NCBI RefSeq assembly: GCF_001514195.1
Contig: NZ_KQ948734.1
Coordinates: 62,001 to 126,000 of the forward strand
Length of the DNA: 64,000 nucleotides
Source of the DNA: Streptomyces griseorubiginosus
GTDB taxonomy: Bacteria; Actinomycetota; Actinomycetes; Streptomycetales; Streptomycetaceae
Reading direction: 5' to 3'
Shown: positions 33,850 through 41,899 of the stretch, one piece after another
Position numbering within the stretch: the stretch's first letter is position 1
Layout: each line of letters begins with the position of its first letter
Made by a program: the position numbers and the translations under genes
Notes under the pieces: model-generated
Database searches by the model: none
Told to the model about the DNA's origin: nothing
Seen by the model: the letters and a program-made list of their open reading frames with translations, nothing else

Positions 33850-35766
33850 ATGTCCCTCTCGTACGTGTCCGGACACGACTACGACGGCGCGCCCGTGCTC
33901 GTGGAACCAGAGATCGTGCGGCTGGACGGTGAGGTCCGCGAGGTGGCGGTGCCGCCGCTGGTCGCGCCCCTGACCCACGGCTCGCTGGCCGACCTGCCCT
34001 TCGACAACGCCGAGACGGCGCCGGAGCAGCGGGTGATGAGCCGCCGTACCGAGGACGGCCGGTGGATCGACCTGACAGCCGCGGAGTTCGCCGCGCAGGT
34101 CCTCGCGCTGGCCAAGGGGCTGATCTCCGAAGGCCTGATGCCGGGCGACCGGGTCGCCGTCATGGCCCGGACGACGTACGAGTGGACGCTCCTCGACTTC
34201 GCCGCCTGGGCCGCCGGCCTGGTGACGGTCCCCGTCTACCCGACCTCCTCGGTCTTCCAGACCCGGTTCATCCTCCAGGACTCCGGCGCGGTCGCCCTGG
34301 TGACCGAGACCGCCGCGCAGGCCGCCGCCCTCGGCCCGGAGCTCAGCCGGCTCCCGGACCTGCGGCACATGTGGATCATCGAGAAGGGGCATGTGGAGCG
34401 CCTGGCGGAGCTGGGCCAGGCCGTCCCGGACCAGGAGATCGCCGTACGGCGCGGCATGCTGGGGCCGGCCACGGTCGCCACCGTCGTCTACACCTCCGGC
34501 ACCACCGGCCGCCCCAAGGGCTGTGTGCTCAGCCACGGCAACTTCCTCGCCGAGGTCGACAACGCGATCGAGCTGCTCTACCCCGTCTTCAAGTCGAAGT
34601 CGGACGAGGCGGACCTGGCGACCCTGCTCTTCCTGCCCATCTCGCACGTCTTCGGCCGGATGGTCGCCGTCGCCTGCGTCCGTGCCCGGGTCCGCCTCGG
34701 TCACGCGCCGAGCCTCCAGGCCGAGGACCTGCTCGCCGACCTGGCCAGCTTCAGACCCACCTTCCTCCTGGTGATCCCGTACATGCTGGAGAAGGTCTTC
34801 AACAACGCCCGCGCCAAGGCGGAGAGCGGCGGCCGGGTCACCGTCTTCGACCGGGCGACCAACGTCGCCGTGCGCTACGGCGAGGCGATGGAGTCCCGCC
34901 ACGCGGGTACCGGCTCCGGCCCCGGCGCGGCCCTGAAGGCGGCCCGCACCTTCTACGACCCGCTGGTGTACCGCCGTATCCGCAACGCCATGGGCGGCCG
35001 CATCCGGCACATCATCTCCGGCGGCTCCCCGCTGGGCCGCCGCCTCGCCGCGTTCTACGCGGGCGCGGGCATGGAGATCTACGAGGGCTACGGCCTGACG
35101 GAGTCGACCGGGGCCGCGACCTGCACCCCGCCCCTCAAACCCCGCCTGGGCACGGTGGGCTGGCCCATCCCCGGCACCCGGATCCGGATCGCGGCGGACG
35201 GCGAGATCCTGCTCAACGGCGGCCAGGTGTTCCGCGGCTACTGGGACCCCTACGGCGAAGGGGTGGCGCCCGCCTCGGCCGACGGCTGGTTCCCGACCGG
35301 TGACATCGGACAGCTCGACGACGAGGGCTATCTGACCATCACCGGCCGCAAGAAGGAGATCCTGATCACCGCGGGCGGCAAGAACGTCGCCCCGGCCCCG
35401 CTGGAGAACTGGCTGCGCTCCCACCCGCTGATCTCCCAGTGCATGGTCCTCGGCGACCGCCGCCCCTACATCTCGGCGCTGATCAGCCTGGACATGGACG
35501 GCGTGAACCACTGGCGCCAGATGAACGGCAAGCACCCCGTCCCCGCCGAACTCCTCGTCAACGACGAGGAGTTGCTCCAGATCCTGCAACGGGCCGTGGA
35601 CGAGGCGAACAAGCTGGTCTCGCGCCCGGAGTCCATCCGCCGCTTCACCGTGCTGCCCACGGACCTCACCGAGGCGGCGGGCCATCTGACACCGTCGATG
35701 AAGCTGCGCCGGGAGGTCGTCATGCGGGATTTCGCGGCGGAGATCGAAGGGCTGTACGAGCGCTGA
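33850..35766 (+). CDS. Long-chain fatty acyl-CoA ligase (AMP-forming)
   Basis: The 638-residue protein is a complete ANL-superfamily ligase. The P-loop is VVYTSGTTGRPKGCVLSHGN, the adenine motif YEGYGLTESTGAATC, the DGWFPTGDIG motif and hinge follow, and the catalytic Lys is in LTPSMKLRREVV. It activates long-chain fatty acids to acyl-CoA through acyl-AMP. AGGAG lies 6 bases before the ATG at 33850. It completes the fatty-acid block with thiolase, FabG and MaoC. Confidence 0.93.
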   Translation: MSLSYVSGHDYDGAPVLVEPEIVRLDGEVREVAVPPLVAPLTHGSLADLPFDNAETAPEQRVMSRRTEDGRWIDLTAAEFAAQVLALAKGLISEGLMPGDRVAVMARTTYEWTLLDFAAWAAGLVTVPVYPTSSVFQTRFILQDSGAVALVTETAAQAAALGPELSRLPDLRHMWIIEKGHVERLAELGQAVPDQEIAVRRGMLGPATVATVVYTSGTTGRPKGCVLSHGNFLAEVDNAIELLYPVFKSKSDEADLATLLFLPISHVFGRMVAVACVRARVRLGHAPSLQAEDLLADLASFRPTFLLVIPYMLEKVFNNARAKAESGGRVTVFDRATNVAVRYGEAMESRHAGTGSGPGAALKAARTFYDPLVYRRIRNAMGGRIRHIISGGSPLGRRLAAFYAGAGMEIYEGYGLTESTGAATCTPPLKPRLGTVGWPIPGTRIRIAADGEILLNGGQVFRGYWDPYGEGVAPASADGWFPTGDIGQLDDEGYLTITGRKKEILITAGGKNVAPAPLENWLRSHPLISQCMVLGDRRPYISALISLDMDGVNHWRQMNGKHPVPAELLVNDEELLQILQRAVDEANKLVSRPESIRRFTVLPTDLTEAAGHLTPSMKLRREVVMRDFAAEIEGLYER

Positions 35767-35777
35767 GCGCGTCCTGA

Positions 35778-37400
35778 TCACTGCTGCTCCGCGACCCGGC
35801 AGCCGTGCACGTCCTTGGTCAGCACCCCCTGCTCCGTCGCGAGCGTGTGGTCGTAGCAGGTGCCGGGGGCGCGGAGGCGGTACCGCTCGCTGGTGGTGGC
35901 GACCGCGTGCCGGTTCTCGCGGGCCACGCCGAGGGTGAAGGTGGCGTCGCCCCGGTAGGTGTCGTCGGTCCGGGTGGCCCCCGACCGGGCGTGGTCGCCC
36001 ACGGACATCACGACCCGCAGCCGGTTCGCGCTGTCGATGGTCGACTGCCCGTCCAGGGTGTACTCGCGGTCGGTGCGGGCCGTCCTGCCGTTCGTGGCGA
36101 CGACCTGGCGATCCGTCCAGGTGCCGGTCACGTCGTCGGTGTTCTCGTCGGGCGTCCACCGGTGGTCGACGGCCGTGCTGAGGGTCCGGTCGACGGTCGT
36201 GGTCACACGCCCGTGGGAGGTGTTCAGATAGCCGGAGACCTTCAGGTGGTCCCCGCCGGAGGTCGCGAGGTGCCGCAGCGAGCCGTCGGTGAAGTCGTTC
36301 GACAGCGCGGGGGCGGTCTTCCGGTACGAGGTCACGGCCCCGGTCAGCACCGACCGGTGCACGTCCTGCCACACCAGGACGTTCGTCGGCGCGCTCCACC
36401 CGGTCTGCCCGGCCGGCACCCCGAGCACCGACACGTCCACGGTGTGCGCCCTGCCGTCGTCCAGGAGGCCGGCGAACGGGGTGAGGTCGAAGGTCAGCGG
36501 CCGTACGTCGAAGGCGGTCGGGGAGGGAATCACCGACCACAGGTAGGGCGACCACCCACCGGTCCACACGTTCGGGTAGGGAGACGCGATCCCGGCGACC
36601 TTCCCGTCCACGCTGACCTGCACCTCGCGGTACGGCCCGTCGTCGCCGCCCTGGCAGGAGTACGACGCGGACGGCGTCGTCGCCGTGTACCAGAACTCCT
36701 CGCAGCCGCCGCCCGACCCGGTGGCGTACACCTCGGCCAGGATGCGCTCGGAGTTGCGCGGGGTGGTCAGGGAGGCGCCGGTGGTGACACTGTCACCGGC
36801 GCTGAGGGGGATGACCCGGTCCGGGGCGTCGGGCGCGGGCCGATGACGCTCGGGCGCGTAGAAGGTGAGCGTCACCTTGACGTCGAGGACGCCCGTGTAC
36901 GTGCCGTCGACGACGTTGCCGATGAGCATGTCGACGGGCTGCGCGCTGCTCAGCGTCTTCTCGTACTCGGTGACGTCCTTCTGGACGGACCAGTCGATGC
37001 CGTCCTGCGAGGGCTCGGGCGTCGACGTCCGGAACACCTGCACCCCGCCGATGTCCAGGTACCCGAGCCGGTCGAACTGCCGGCCCTTCACGTTCCCGTC
37101 CATCCGCAGCACGACCTTCGACCACCGTCCGGGCGTGCCGCATCCGGTCGGTGGTGTGTACGTGCCCGTGTACGGCGTGAAGTCCTTGAACTTCGCCTCG
37201 GCGACGGTGACTTGGCAGGACGTGGTGTGGGGGGTGCTGATCGGCGGGGCGGCGGTGACGGGGTCGTGGTAGTCGGTGCCGAACTCCGTGGGGACGGGGG
37301 TGTCGGCGGTCGCGGTGCCCGCCGCGAGGGCCAGTGAGGCGAGGGCGGCGGTGAGGAGAGCGGCCGCGCGCCGGGGGAGGTGGGGGAGAGGTCGTCTCAT
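35778..37400 (-). CDS. Secreted PNGase A-like peptide-N-glycosidase
   Basis: The 540-residue protein has a clear signal peptide (RRAAALLTAALASLALAAGTATA). It matches the eukaryote-type peptide N-glycosidase A family over its length: EFGTDYHDP, GRWSKVVLRMDGNVKGRQFDRLGYLDIGGVQVFRTSTPEP, DVTEYEKTL, GGCEEFWYTATTP, and DGPYREVQVSVDG. These enzymes release N-glycans from glycoproteins. No Shine-Dalgarno is visible. A DasR-like site lies upstream at 37447-37462, which fits a role in harvesting GlcNAc-containing glycans. Confidence 0.85.
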   Translation of the reverse strand: MRRPLPHLPRRAAALLTAALASLALAAGTATADTPVPTEFGTDYHDPVTAAPPISTPHTTSCQVTVAEAKFKDFTPYTGTYTPPTGCGTPGRWSKVVLRMDGNVKGRQFDRLGYLDIGGVQVFRTSTPEPSQDGIDWSVQKDVTEYEKTLSSAQPVDMLIGNVVDGTYTGVLDVKVTLTFYAPERHRPAPDAPDRVIPLSAGDSVTTGASLTTPRNSERILAEVYATGSGGGCEEFWYTATTPSASYSCQGGDDGPYREVQVSVDGKVAGIASPYPNVWTGGWSPYLWSVIPSPTAFDVRPLTFDLTPFAGLLDDGRAHTVDVSVLGVPAGQTGWSAPTNVLVWQDVHRSVLTGAVTSYRKTAPALSNDFTDGSLRHLATSGGDHLKVSGYLNTSHGRVTTTVDRTLSTAVDHRWTPDENTDDVTGTWTDRQVVATNGRTARTDREYTLDGQSTIDSANRLRVVMSVGDHARSGATRTDDTYRGDATFTLGVARENRHAVATTSERYRLRAPGTCYDHTLATEQGVLTKDVHGCRVAEQQ

Positions 37401-37446
37401 GCGGCGCAGTGAACCCGCCCGCCTCGGCCGTGACCAGAGGCCCAGA

Positions 37447-37462
37447 AGAGGTCTTGACCAAT
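37447..37462. promoter_or_regulatory. DasR-like (dre) site between the PNGase and VCBS-repeat genes
   Basis: AGAGGTCTTGACCAAT agrees at 13 of 16 positions with the DasR consensus AGTGGTCTAGACCACT and keeps the GGTC/GACC inverted core. It lies 47 bases before the PNGase start on the minus strand and 95 bases before the divergent gene. Confidence 0.5.
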
Positions 37463-37556
37463 TCCAGCCCGTTCGCTGACTTTTCGGCTTGGTACAACCA
37501 TGACCCGCCACGAGGAGTCTCCTTCCCGTCAGTCCCATGATCACCGCAGGAGACGC

Positions 37557-38930
37557 ATGTCCACGCGCACCCCCCTCGGCCTGGCGATCGCCACGGTCAC
37601 CGCCGTGTCCCTGACCGGCGGCCTGCTCACCCTCTCCGTGAGCACCGCGAGCGCGGCCGGCCCGGCGAAGTACGCCGACGACTTCAACGGGGACGGCTAC
37701 CGCGACTACGCCGTCGCGAGCCTGGGCGGTGAGGTCACCGTGACGTACGGGACGGCCACCGGCGTCGGTACGACCACGAAGACGTTCACCCAGTCAAGCG
37801 CGGGCATTCCGGGCACCGCCGGTGACGCGGGCGGCTACGCGGACGCGTTCGGCGAGGACGTCGCCACCGCCGACCTCAACCGCGACGGATACGCCGACCT
37901 CGCCGTCGCCGACTTCACGGAGAAGGTGAGCGGCAAGGTGAGTTCCGGCGCGGTCACCATCCTGTGGGGCAGGAAGACCGGCCTCACCGGGACCGACGCC
38001 ACCCGCCTCAAGGTCACCGCCCGCGCCGACCAGGGCTTCGGAAAGGCCATCGAGACCGGTGACTTCAACGGCGACGGCAAGGCCGACCTGGCCGTCGCGG
38101 ACGCCTTCAAGTCCGTCTACGTCTACCGCGGCGGCTTCGCCAAGTCCGGTACGACGGGCAAGGTCACCAAGCACACCCGCGACGCCACCTTCGAGACCGC
38201 CGGCCTCGTCGCCGGCAAGGTCACCAAGGACAGGGCGACCGACCTCTACCTCCTGGGCCAGGGCTACCACGACGACAAGATGACCCAGGACGCGTGGTTC
38301 CTGCGGGGCGGCACCACGATCAAGCCCGGCAAGGCCACGGTCATCGACGGCTCGGCCCCCGACTACGGCCCCGCCGGTGTCGTCGCCGACTTCGACAAGG
38401 ACGGCTACGGCGACCTCGCGGTCAGCGACACCCGGTACCGCAACAACGCGGGCTCGGTGGTCGTCTGGCGCGGCGGCGGCACCGGCCCGACGACGAAGTA
38501 CCGGCTCACCCAGTCCACTTCGGGCGTCGCCACGGCCGCCGCGGCACACGAGTGCTTCGGCTCCGCCCTCTCCGCCGGGGACACCAACGGCGACGGCTAC
38601 CCGGACCTCGCGGTCGGAGTGCCGTACGAGAAGGTCGGCACGGCGAAGGACGCGGGCGGCGTCCACGTCCTGCGCGGTGGGAGGTCCGGCCTGACAGGCA
38701 AGAACTCCCAGTGGTTCACACGGGCGAGCGCGGGCGTCCCCGGGAACCCGACGGCGTACGAGAACTTCGGCTTCCTCGTCCGCCTGCGCGACATCGACCG
38801 CGACGGCGACCAGGACCTGCTGCTGTCGCGCAACTACTACGGCCCGAGCGCGCTGCTCCCCGGCACGGGTTCCGGCATCACGGCGACCGGCTACAAGGAC
38901 GTGGACCTGGTGGCCGCGTTCCCGCAGTAG
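37557..38930 (+). CDS. Secreted FG-GAP/VCBS repeat beta-propeller protein
   Basis: The 457-residue protein has a signal peptide ending ASA. It contains at least five calcium-binding repeats of the form DxNxDGxxDLAV: DDFNGDGYRDYAV, ADLNRDGYADLAV, GDFNGDGKADLAV, ADFDKDGYGDLAV, and GDTNGDGYPDLAV. Such integrin-alpha-like propellers bind ligands or surfaces; no catalytic domain is fused. AGGAG lies 5 bases before the ATG. Its 3' end overlaps the DUF397 gene by 40 bases, tail to tail. Confidence 0.92.
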   Translation: MSTRTPLGLAIATVTAVSLTGGLLTLSVSTASAAGPAKYADDFNGDGYRDYAVASLGGEVTVTYGTATGVGTTTKTFTQSSAGIPGTAGDAGGYADAFGEDVATADLNRDGYADLAVADFTEKVSGKVSSGAVTILWGRKTGLTGTDATRLKVTARADQGFGKAIETGDFNGDGKADLAVADAFKSVYVYRGGFAKSGTTGKVTKHTRDATFETAGLVAGKVTKDRATDLYLLGQGYHDDKMTQDAWFLRGGTTIKPGKATVIDGSAPDYGPAGVVADFDKDGYGDLAVSDTRYRNNAGSVVVWRGGGTGPTTKYRLTQSTSGVATAAAAHECFGSALSAGDTNGDGYPDLAVGVPYEKVGTAKDAGGVHVLRGGRSGLTGKNSQWFTRASAGVPGNPTAYENFGFLVRLRDIDRDGDQDLLLSRNYYGPSALLPGTGSGITATGYKDVDLVAAFPQ

Positions 38931-39100
38931 GGGGAGACGAAGGCGGACCACGCCGTGGGGGAGAGGGTGAGGTGAGGGCCGGTGGGGTGCTTGGAGTCGC
39001 GGAGGTGGATGGTGTGGGGGGTGACGGCGACTTCCAGGCACTGCCCGCCCTCGCCGTCGCTGTAGCTCGACTTGAACCAGGTCAACTTCTCTATGGTCAT
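38891..39100 (-). CDS. DUF397 domain protein
   Basis: The 69-residue protein shows WFKSSYSDGEGGQCLEVAV and LRDSKHPTGPHLTLSPTAWSAFV, the DUF397 signature. These small proteins partner the adjacent DUF5753-type HTH regulators in Streptomyces (WhiJ/AbaA-like loci). The ATG overlaps the upstream HTH gene by 4 bases, which supports a functional pair. Confidence 0.9.
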   Translation of the reverse strand: MTIEKLTWFKSSYSDGEGGQCLEVAVTPHTIHLRDSKHPTGPHLTLSPTAWSAFVSPYCGNAATRSTSL

Positions 39101-39951
39101 CGCTCTTCCAGCATCTTCTCGATCAAGTCCAGGGACTCGTGCGGGTTGAGGGCCTGAGCTCGGATGATCCCATAGCGGGCGGCGAGTACGCGTACCTCTT
39201 CCCGGTCGGTGATCAGACGGGGGTATCCCTGGATCTCCATGTACGCCACCTGCTCCCTCCCCTTGGGGATCAGCAGCGTGAACGAGCCGCCCAGGCTGGG
39301 GTGTTCGTCCCGCCCCGACGGCATCACCTGAAGCTGCACGTTCCGCATGCGGCCGACCTGCAACAGCCGCTTGAGTTGCCCCGCATGCACCGAGCGGCCG
39401 CCGATCGGCCGTTCCAGCACGGCCTGTTCGATGACGAAGCTGCACTCCGGCGGCGGCCACTTCTCGAAGAGCTGCTGGCGGGAGAGCCGGTCGGCGACGC
39501 GCTTCTCGATGGTCTCCTCGTCGAGCGGCGGGTGCCGTTGCGTGAACACGGCCCGGGCGTAGTCCTCGGTCTGGAGCAGGCCCAGGACGCCCATGGTGCT
39601 GTAGTCGTAGAGCGAGACCGCCTCGGCCTCCAGTCCCGCGTAGTCGCGATACCACTCCGGATGACGGGTCCGGCTCTTGGCCATCGCCTGCTCGACCTCC
39701 GGGAGGACCTCCTTCAACAGACCCCCGGCATCCAGGAGTTCGTCCGCCTTGAGGAGCACCTCGGGCCGGAGTGTCCGTACGCCCCGCTCCATCGCCGAGA
39801 CCGCGTCCGGGCCGTAGCCCACCAGCTCGCCGAACTCCTTCTGGGTGAGCCCCTTCCGCTCGCGCAGGAGCTTGACCATCTTGCCCAGCGCGACGAACAG
39901 CCCCGCCGTACCGTCCGCCTCCGCAGGCGTGTCCGGCCTCCGCTCAGCCAC
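39097..39951 (-). CDS. XRE-type HTH regulator with DUF5753 domain
   Basis: The 284-residue protein has an N-terminal helix-turn-helix (LGKMVKLLRERKGLTQKEFGELVGYGPDAVSAMERGVR) and a DUF5753 C-terminal domain (MGVLGLLQTEDYARAVF, VIEQAVLERPIGGRSVHAGQLKRLL). GTG at 39951 has GGGAGG 10 bases upstream. It pairs with DUF397 downstream and diverges from the HATPase gene, the standard WhiJ-like arrangement linked to development or antibiotic control. Confidence 0.92.
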   Translation of the reverse strand: MAERRPDTPAEADGTAGLFVALGKMVKLLRERKGLTQKEFGELVGYGPDAVSAMERGVRTLRPEVLLKADELLDAGGLLKEVLPEVEQAMAKSRTRHPEWYRDYAGLEAEAVSLYDYSTMGVLGLLQTEDYARAVFTQRHPPLDEETIEKRVADRLSRQQLFEKWPPPECSFVIEQAVLERPIGGRSVHAGQLKRLLQVGRMRNVQLQVMPSGRDEHPSLGGSFTLLIPKGREQVAYMEIQGYPRLITDREEVRVLAARYGIIRAQALNPHESLDLIEKMLEER

Positions 39952-40068
39952 GTGCCCCACCCCTCCCGCACGACAACCCGTACACCGAACCCCTCGCACC
40001 CGTACAGTTACTCAGCGTCGCCGAGTCACTCCTGGTCAGCGTAGAGACAAGGCAGCACGCTCGGTCTC

Positions 40069-40674
40069 GTGAACGCCGAAATCTCCACCCCCATCGACGA
40101 ACTGACCCAGCGTCTGAGCGCGACCCCGAGAGGCGCCCGGCTGGCCCGCAGGCTCACCGCCGCGAGGCTGGAGGCCTGGGGGCACCCCTACGACAGCGAG
40201 GTGAACGACACCGCGCAGCACCTCGTCGCGGAGCTGGCCGCCAACGCGGTGACCCACGGACGCGTGCCGGGAAGGGACTTCGAGCTGCGCCTGCTCCGGC
40301 TCCCGGGGAACACGCTCCGTATCGAGGTGACCGACGCGAGGGGGGACCGCCGGCTCCGGTTCGTGAACGACGCGGAGGGCGAGCACGGCCGGGGACTGAT
40401 CCTCGTGACCTTGCTCGCCCGTACCTGGGGCGTCACGGAACGGGACGTCGGCAAGACGGTGTGGGCCGAGATCGGGCTGTCAGGCGAGCAGGATCTCGCC
40501 GGTGATGGTCGCGGCCAGCACGACGTAGACCGTGCTCGCCATGTAGTTCAGCACGGCCGTGGCCTTGGTCGAGCCGGCCAGACGTGCCTGGAAGTATCCG
40601 GCCAGCACTCCGATGGATCCGTAGAGGATCACCTCCATCAGAATGTCGATCGCGCCGAGGATCGCCATCTGTAG
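40069..40674 (+). CDS. HATPase (anti-sigma/RsbW-like) with an abnormal C-terminal extension
   Basis: The first 135 or so residues form an HATPase_c fold: AELAANAVTHG (N box) and GEHGRGLILVTLLARTWGV (G box). Homologues of this type end soon after VWAEIGL. Here the frame continues for another 64 residues through the antisense strand of the LysE gene (40480-40674) before a stop. The tail is low quality and probably not functional. The original stop codon seems to have been lost where the LysE gene now ends. Confidence 0.8.
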   Translation: MNAEISTPIDELTQRLSATPRGARLARRLTAARLEAWGHPYDSEVNDTAQHLVAELAANAVTHGRVPGRDFELRLLRLPGNTLRIEVTDARGDRRLRFVNDAEGEHGRGLILVTLLARTWGVTERDVGKTVWAEIGLSGEQDLAGDGRGQHDVDRARHVVQHGRGLGRAGQTCLEVSGQHSDGSVEDHLHQNVDRAEDRHL

Positions 40675-41103
40675 TCCCGGGTTCTCCGCGCTTCCGATGA
40701 ACTGCGGGAGTATCGCGAGGAAGAACAGAATGATCTTCGGATTCGCGATGCTGACCAATATGCCCCGCAGGTACCAGCGGCCCGCGGGGACGTCGGTGTG
40801 TCCGCTGATCGCGCGACGGGCGTGGCGCACGGTGACGTACGCCAGCCACAGCAGGTACACCGCGCCCAGGATCCGGATCGTGTCCAGGACCGACGGGTGC
40901 GAGCGGGCGATCTGCCCCACCCCGGCGACCACGGCGGCGGCGTAGACGCTCATGCCGGTCGCGATGCCGAGGATGGCCTTCACCGCGGCCCGGCGCCCGC
41001 CTTCGAGGCCCACGGCCAGCATGTAGGCCATGTCGGGCCCGGGCGGGCCGAGGAAGAGCATGATCACTGCCACGTAGCCCGGCAGCACTGTCAGATCCAC
41101 CAT
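40480..41103 (-). CDS. LysE family exporter
   Basis: The 207-residue protein has about six transmembrane helices and the LysE/RhtB signature VIMLFLGPPGPDMAYMLAVGLEGGRRAAVKAILGI near the N-terminus. Such proteins export amino acids or small polar compounds. AAAGG lies 9 bases before the ATG. It follows the CGNR regulator by 53 bases on the same strand, and the gap holds an inverted repeat also found before the regulator. Its 3' end overlaps the HATPase gene by 195 bases. Confidence 0.9.
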   Translation of the reverse strand: MVDLTVLPGYVAVIMLFLGPPGPDMAYMLAVGLEGGRRAAVKAILGIATGMSVYAAAVVAGVGQIARSHPSVLDTIRILGAVYLLWLAYVTVRHARRAISGHTDVPAGRWYLRGILVSIANPKIILFFLAILPQFIGSAENPGLQMAILGAIDILMEVILYGSIGVLAGYFQARLAGSTKATAVLNYMASTVYVVLAATITGEILLA

Positions 41104-41124
41104 CGGCGGCGACCTTTCGTCGGA

Positions 41125-41147
41125 TGGAACCGTCTAAGGTGGTTCCA
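41125..41147. promoter_or_regulatory. Inverted repeat before lysE, shared with the CGNR promoter
   Basis: TGGAACC (41125-41131) and GGTTCCA (41141-41147) are perfect arms around 9 bases. A second site of the same pattern and spacing is at 41776-41796. On the minus strand a CTGACC and a TAGACG, 18 bases apart, overlap it and could be the lysE promoter. Confidence 0.65.
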
Positions 41148-41156
41148 CCGTACAGG

Positions 41157-41732
41157 TCAGTCGGCCGAAGGTGACTTCTTGCGCTTGTTGGCCAGGAAAC
41201 GGGCCTTCTTCTCGCGGTTCCCGCACGTGTTCATGTCACACCATCTGCGGGTGTGGCCCCGGCTGGTGTCGACGAACGCGGCTCGGCAGGTCGGAGACGC
41301 GCACAGCGAGATCTTCCCGTCCCGCTCTCCCGAGAGAAGGTCGATCGCGTCGGCGGCGATCACGCTGAGGGCGTCCTCCACCGACGCGGAAGCCAGTCGC
41401 CACTCCCGGCCGCCCTCCGGGGTCAGGACCGCCGAGGCCAGGCCGTGGGTGCTGCGGTCGTTGATGACCTGGACGGCCGAGGAGGGCAGGGGGTTCTCGT
41501 TCGCGACAGCGGTGGCAGCCGCGTGGATCGCTTCCCGTAGCTCCCGTGCCCGGTCGAGCTGGGCCCGGTCGCAGGAGTCGACGGCGAGTCCGTTGTCCGC
41601 CAGCCAGTCCGCGAGCCGGGAGGGGACGGGAATGCGCTCCAGCGTCTCGCCGTAACGCTCCGAGAGGGTTCCCGTGAAGCTGGTCGCCAGTACCTTGCCC
41701 GTGCGGAACTCGGGGAAATGCTGCACCGCCAC
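41157..41732 (-). CDS. ABATE/CGNR zinc-finger transcriptional regulator
   Basis: The 191-residue protein has an ABATE-like N-terminal domain and a C-terminal CGNR zinc finger: LCASPTCRAAFVDTSRGHTRRWCDMNTCGNREKKARF, with the four Cys ligands and the CGNR residues. CGNR proteins are predicted DNA-binding repressors, often next to transporter genes. GTG at 41732 has GAGGTGG 5 bases upstream. The LysE gene is downstream, and both genes carry the same inverted repeat in their promoters, which suggests autoregulation. Confidence 0.9.
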   Translation of the reverse strand: MAVQHFPEFRTGKVLATSFTGTLSERYGETLERIPVPSRLADWLADNGLAVDSCDRAQLDRARELREAIHAAATAVANENPLPSSAVQVINDRSTHGLASAVLTPEGGREWRLASASVEDALSVIAADAIDLLSGERDGKISLCASPTCRAAFVDTSRGHTRRWCDMNTCGNREKKARFLANKRKKSPSAD

Positions 41733-41775
41733 GAAAACCACCTCAGCCGGTCGCCTCTTGCGGCGCAAGCATAGG

Positions 41776-41796
41776 TGAACCGGCACAGATGGTTCC
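41776..41796. promoter_or_regulatory. Inverted repeat in the CGNR promoter
   Basis: TGAACC (41776-41781) and GGTTCC (41791-41796) flank 9 bases, matching the site before lysE. On the minus strand a TATGCT follows closely and could be the -10 element, so a bound repressor would block it. The site is also about 100 bases upstream of the divergent flavoprotein gene. Confidence 0.6.
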
Positions 41797-41899
41797 GCGG
41801 CTCGGGTTTCCCGTTCCCTTCACGCCCCTTGACTTCTCAAGACCTTCGCGCGACGTTCCGGACCTCTTCGTCCGTACCAGCCGCTGGGGGGACCTGCCC

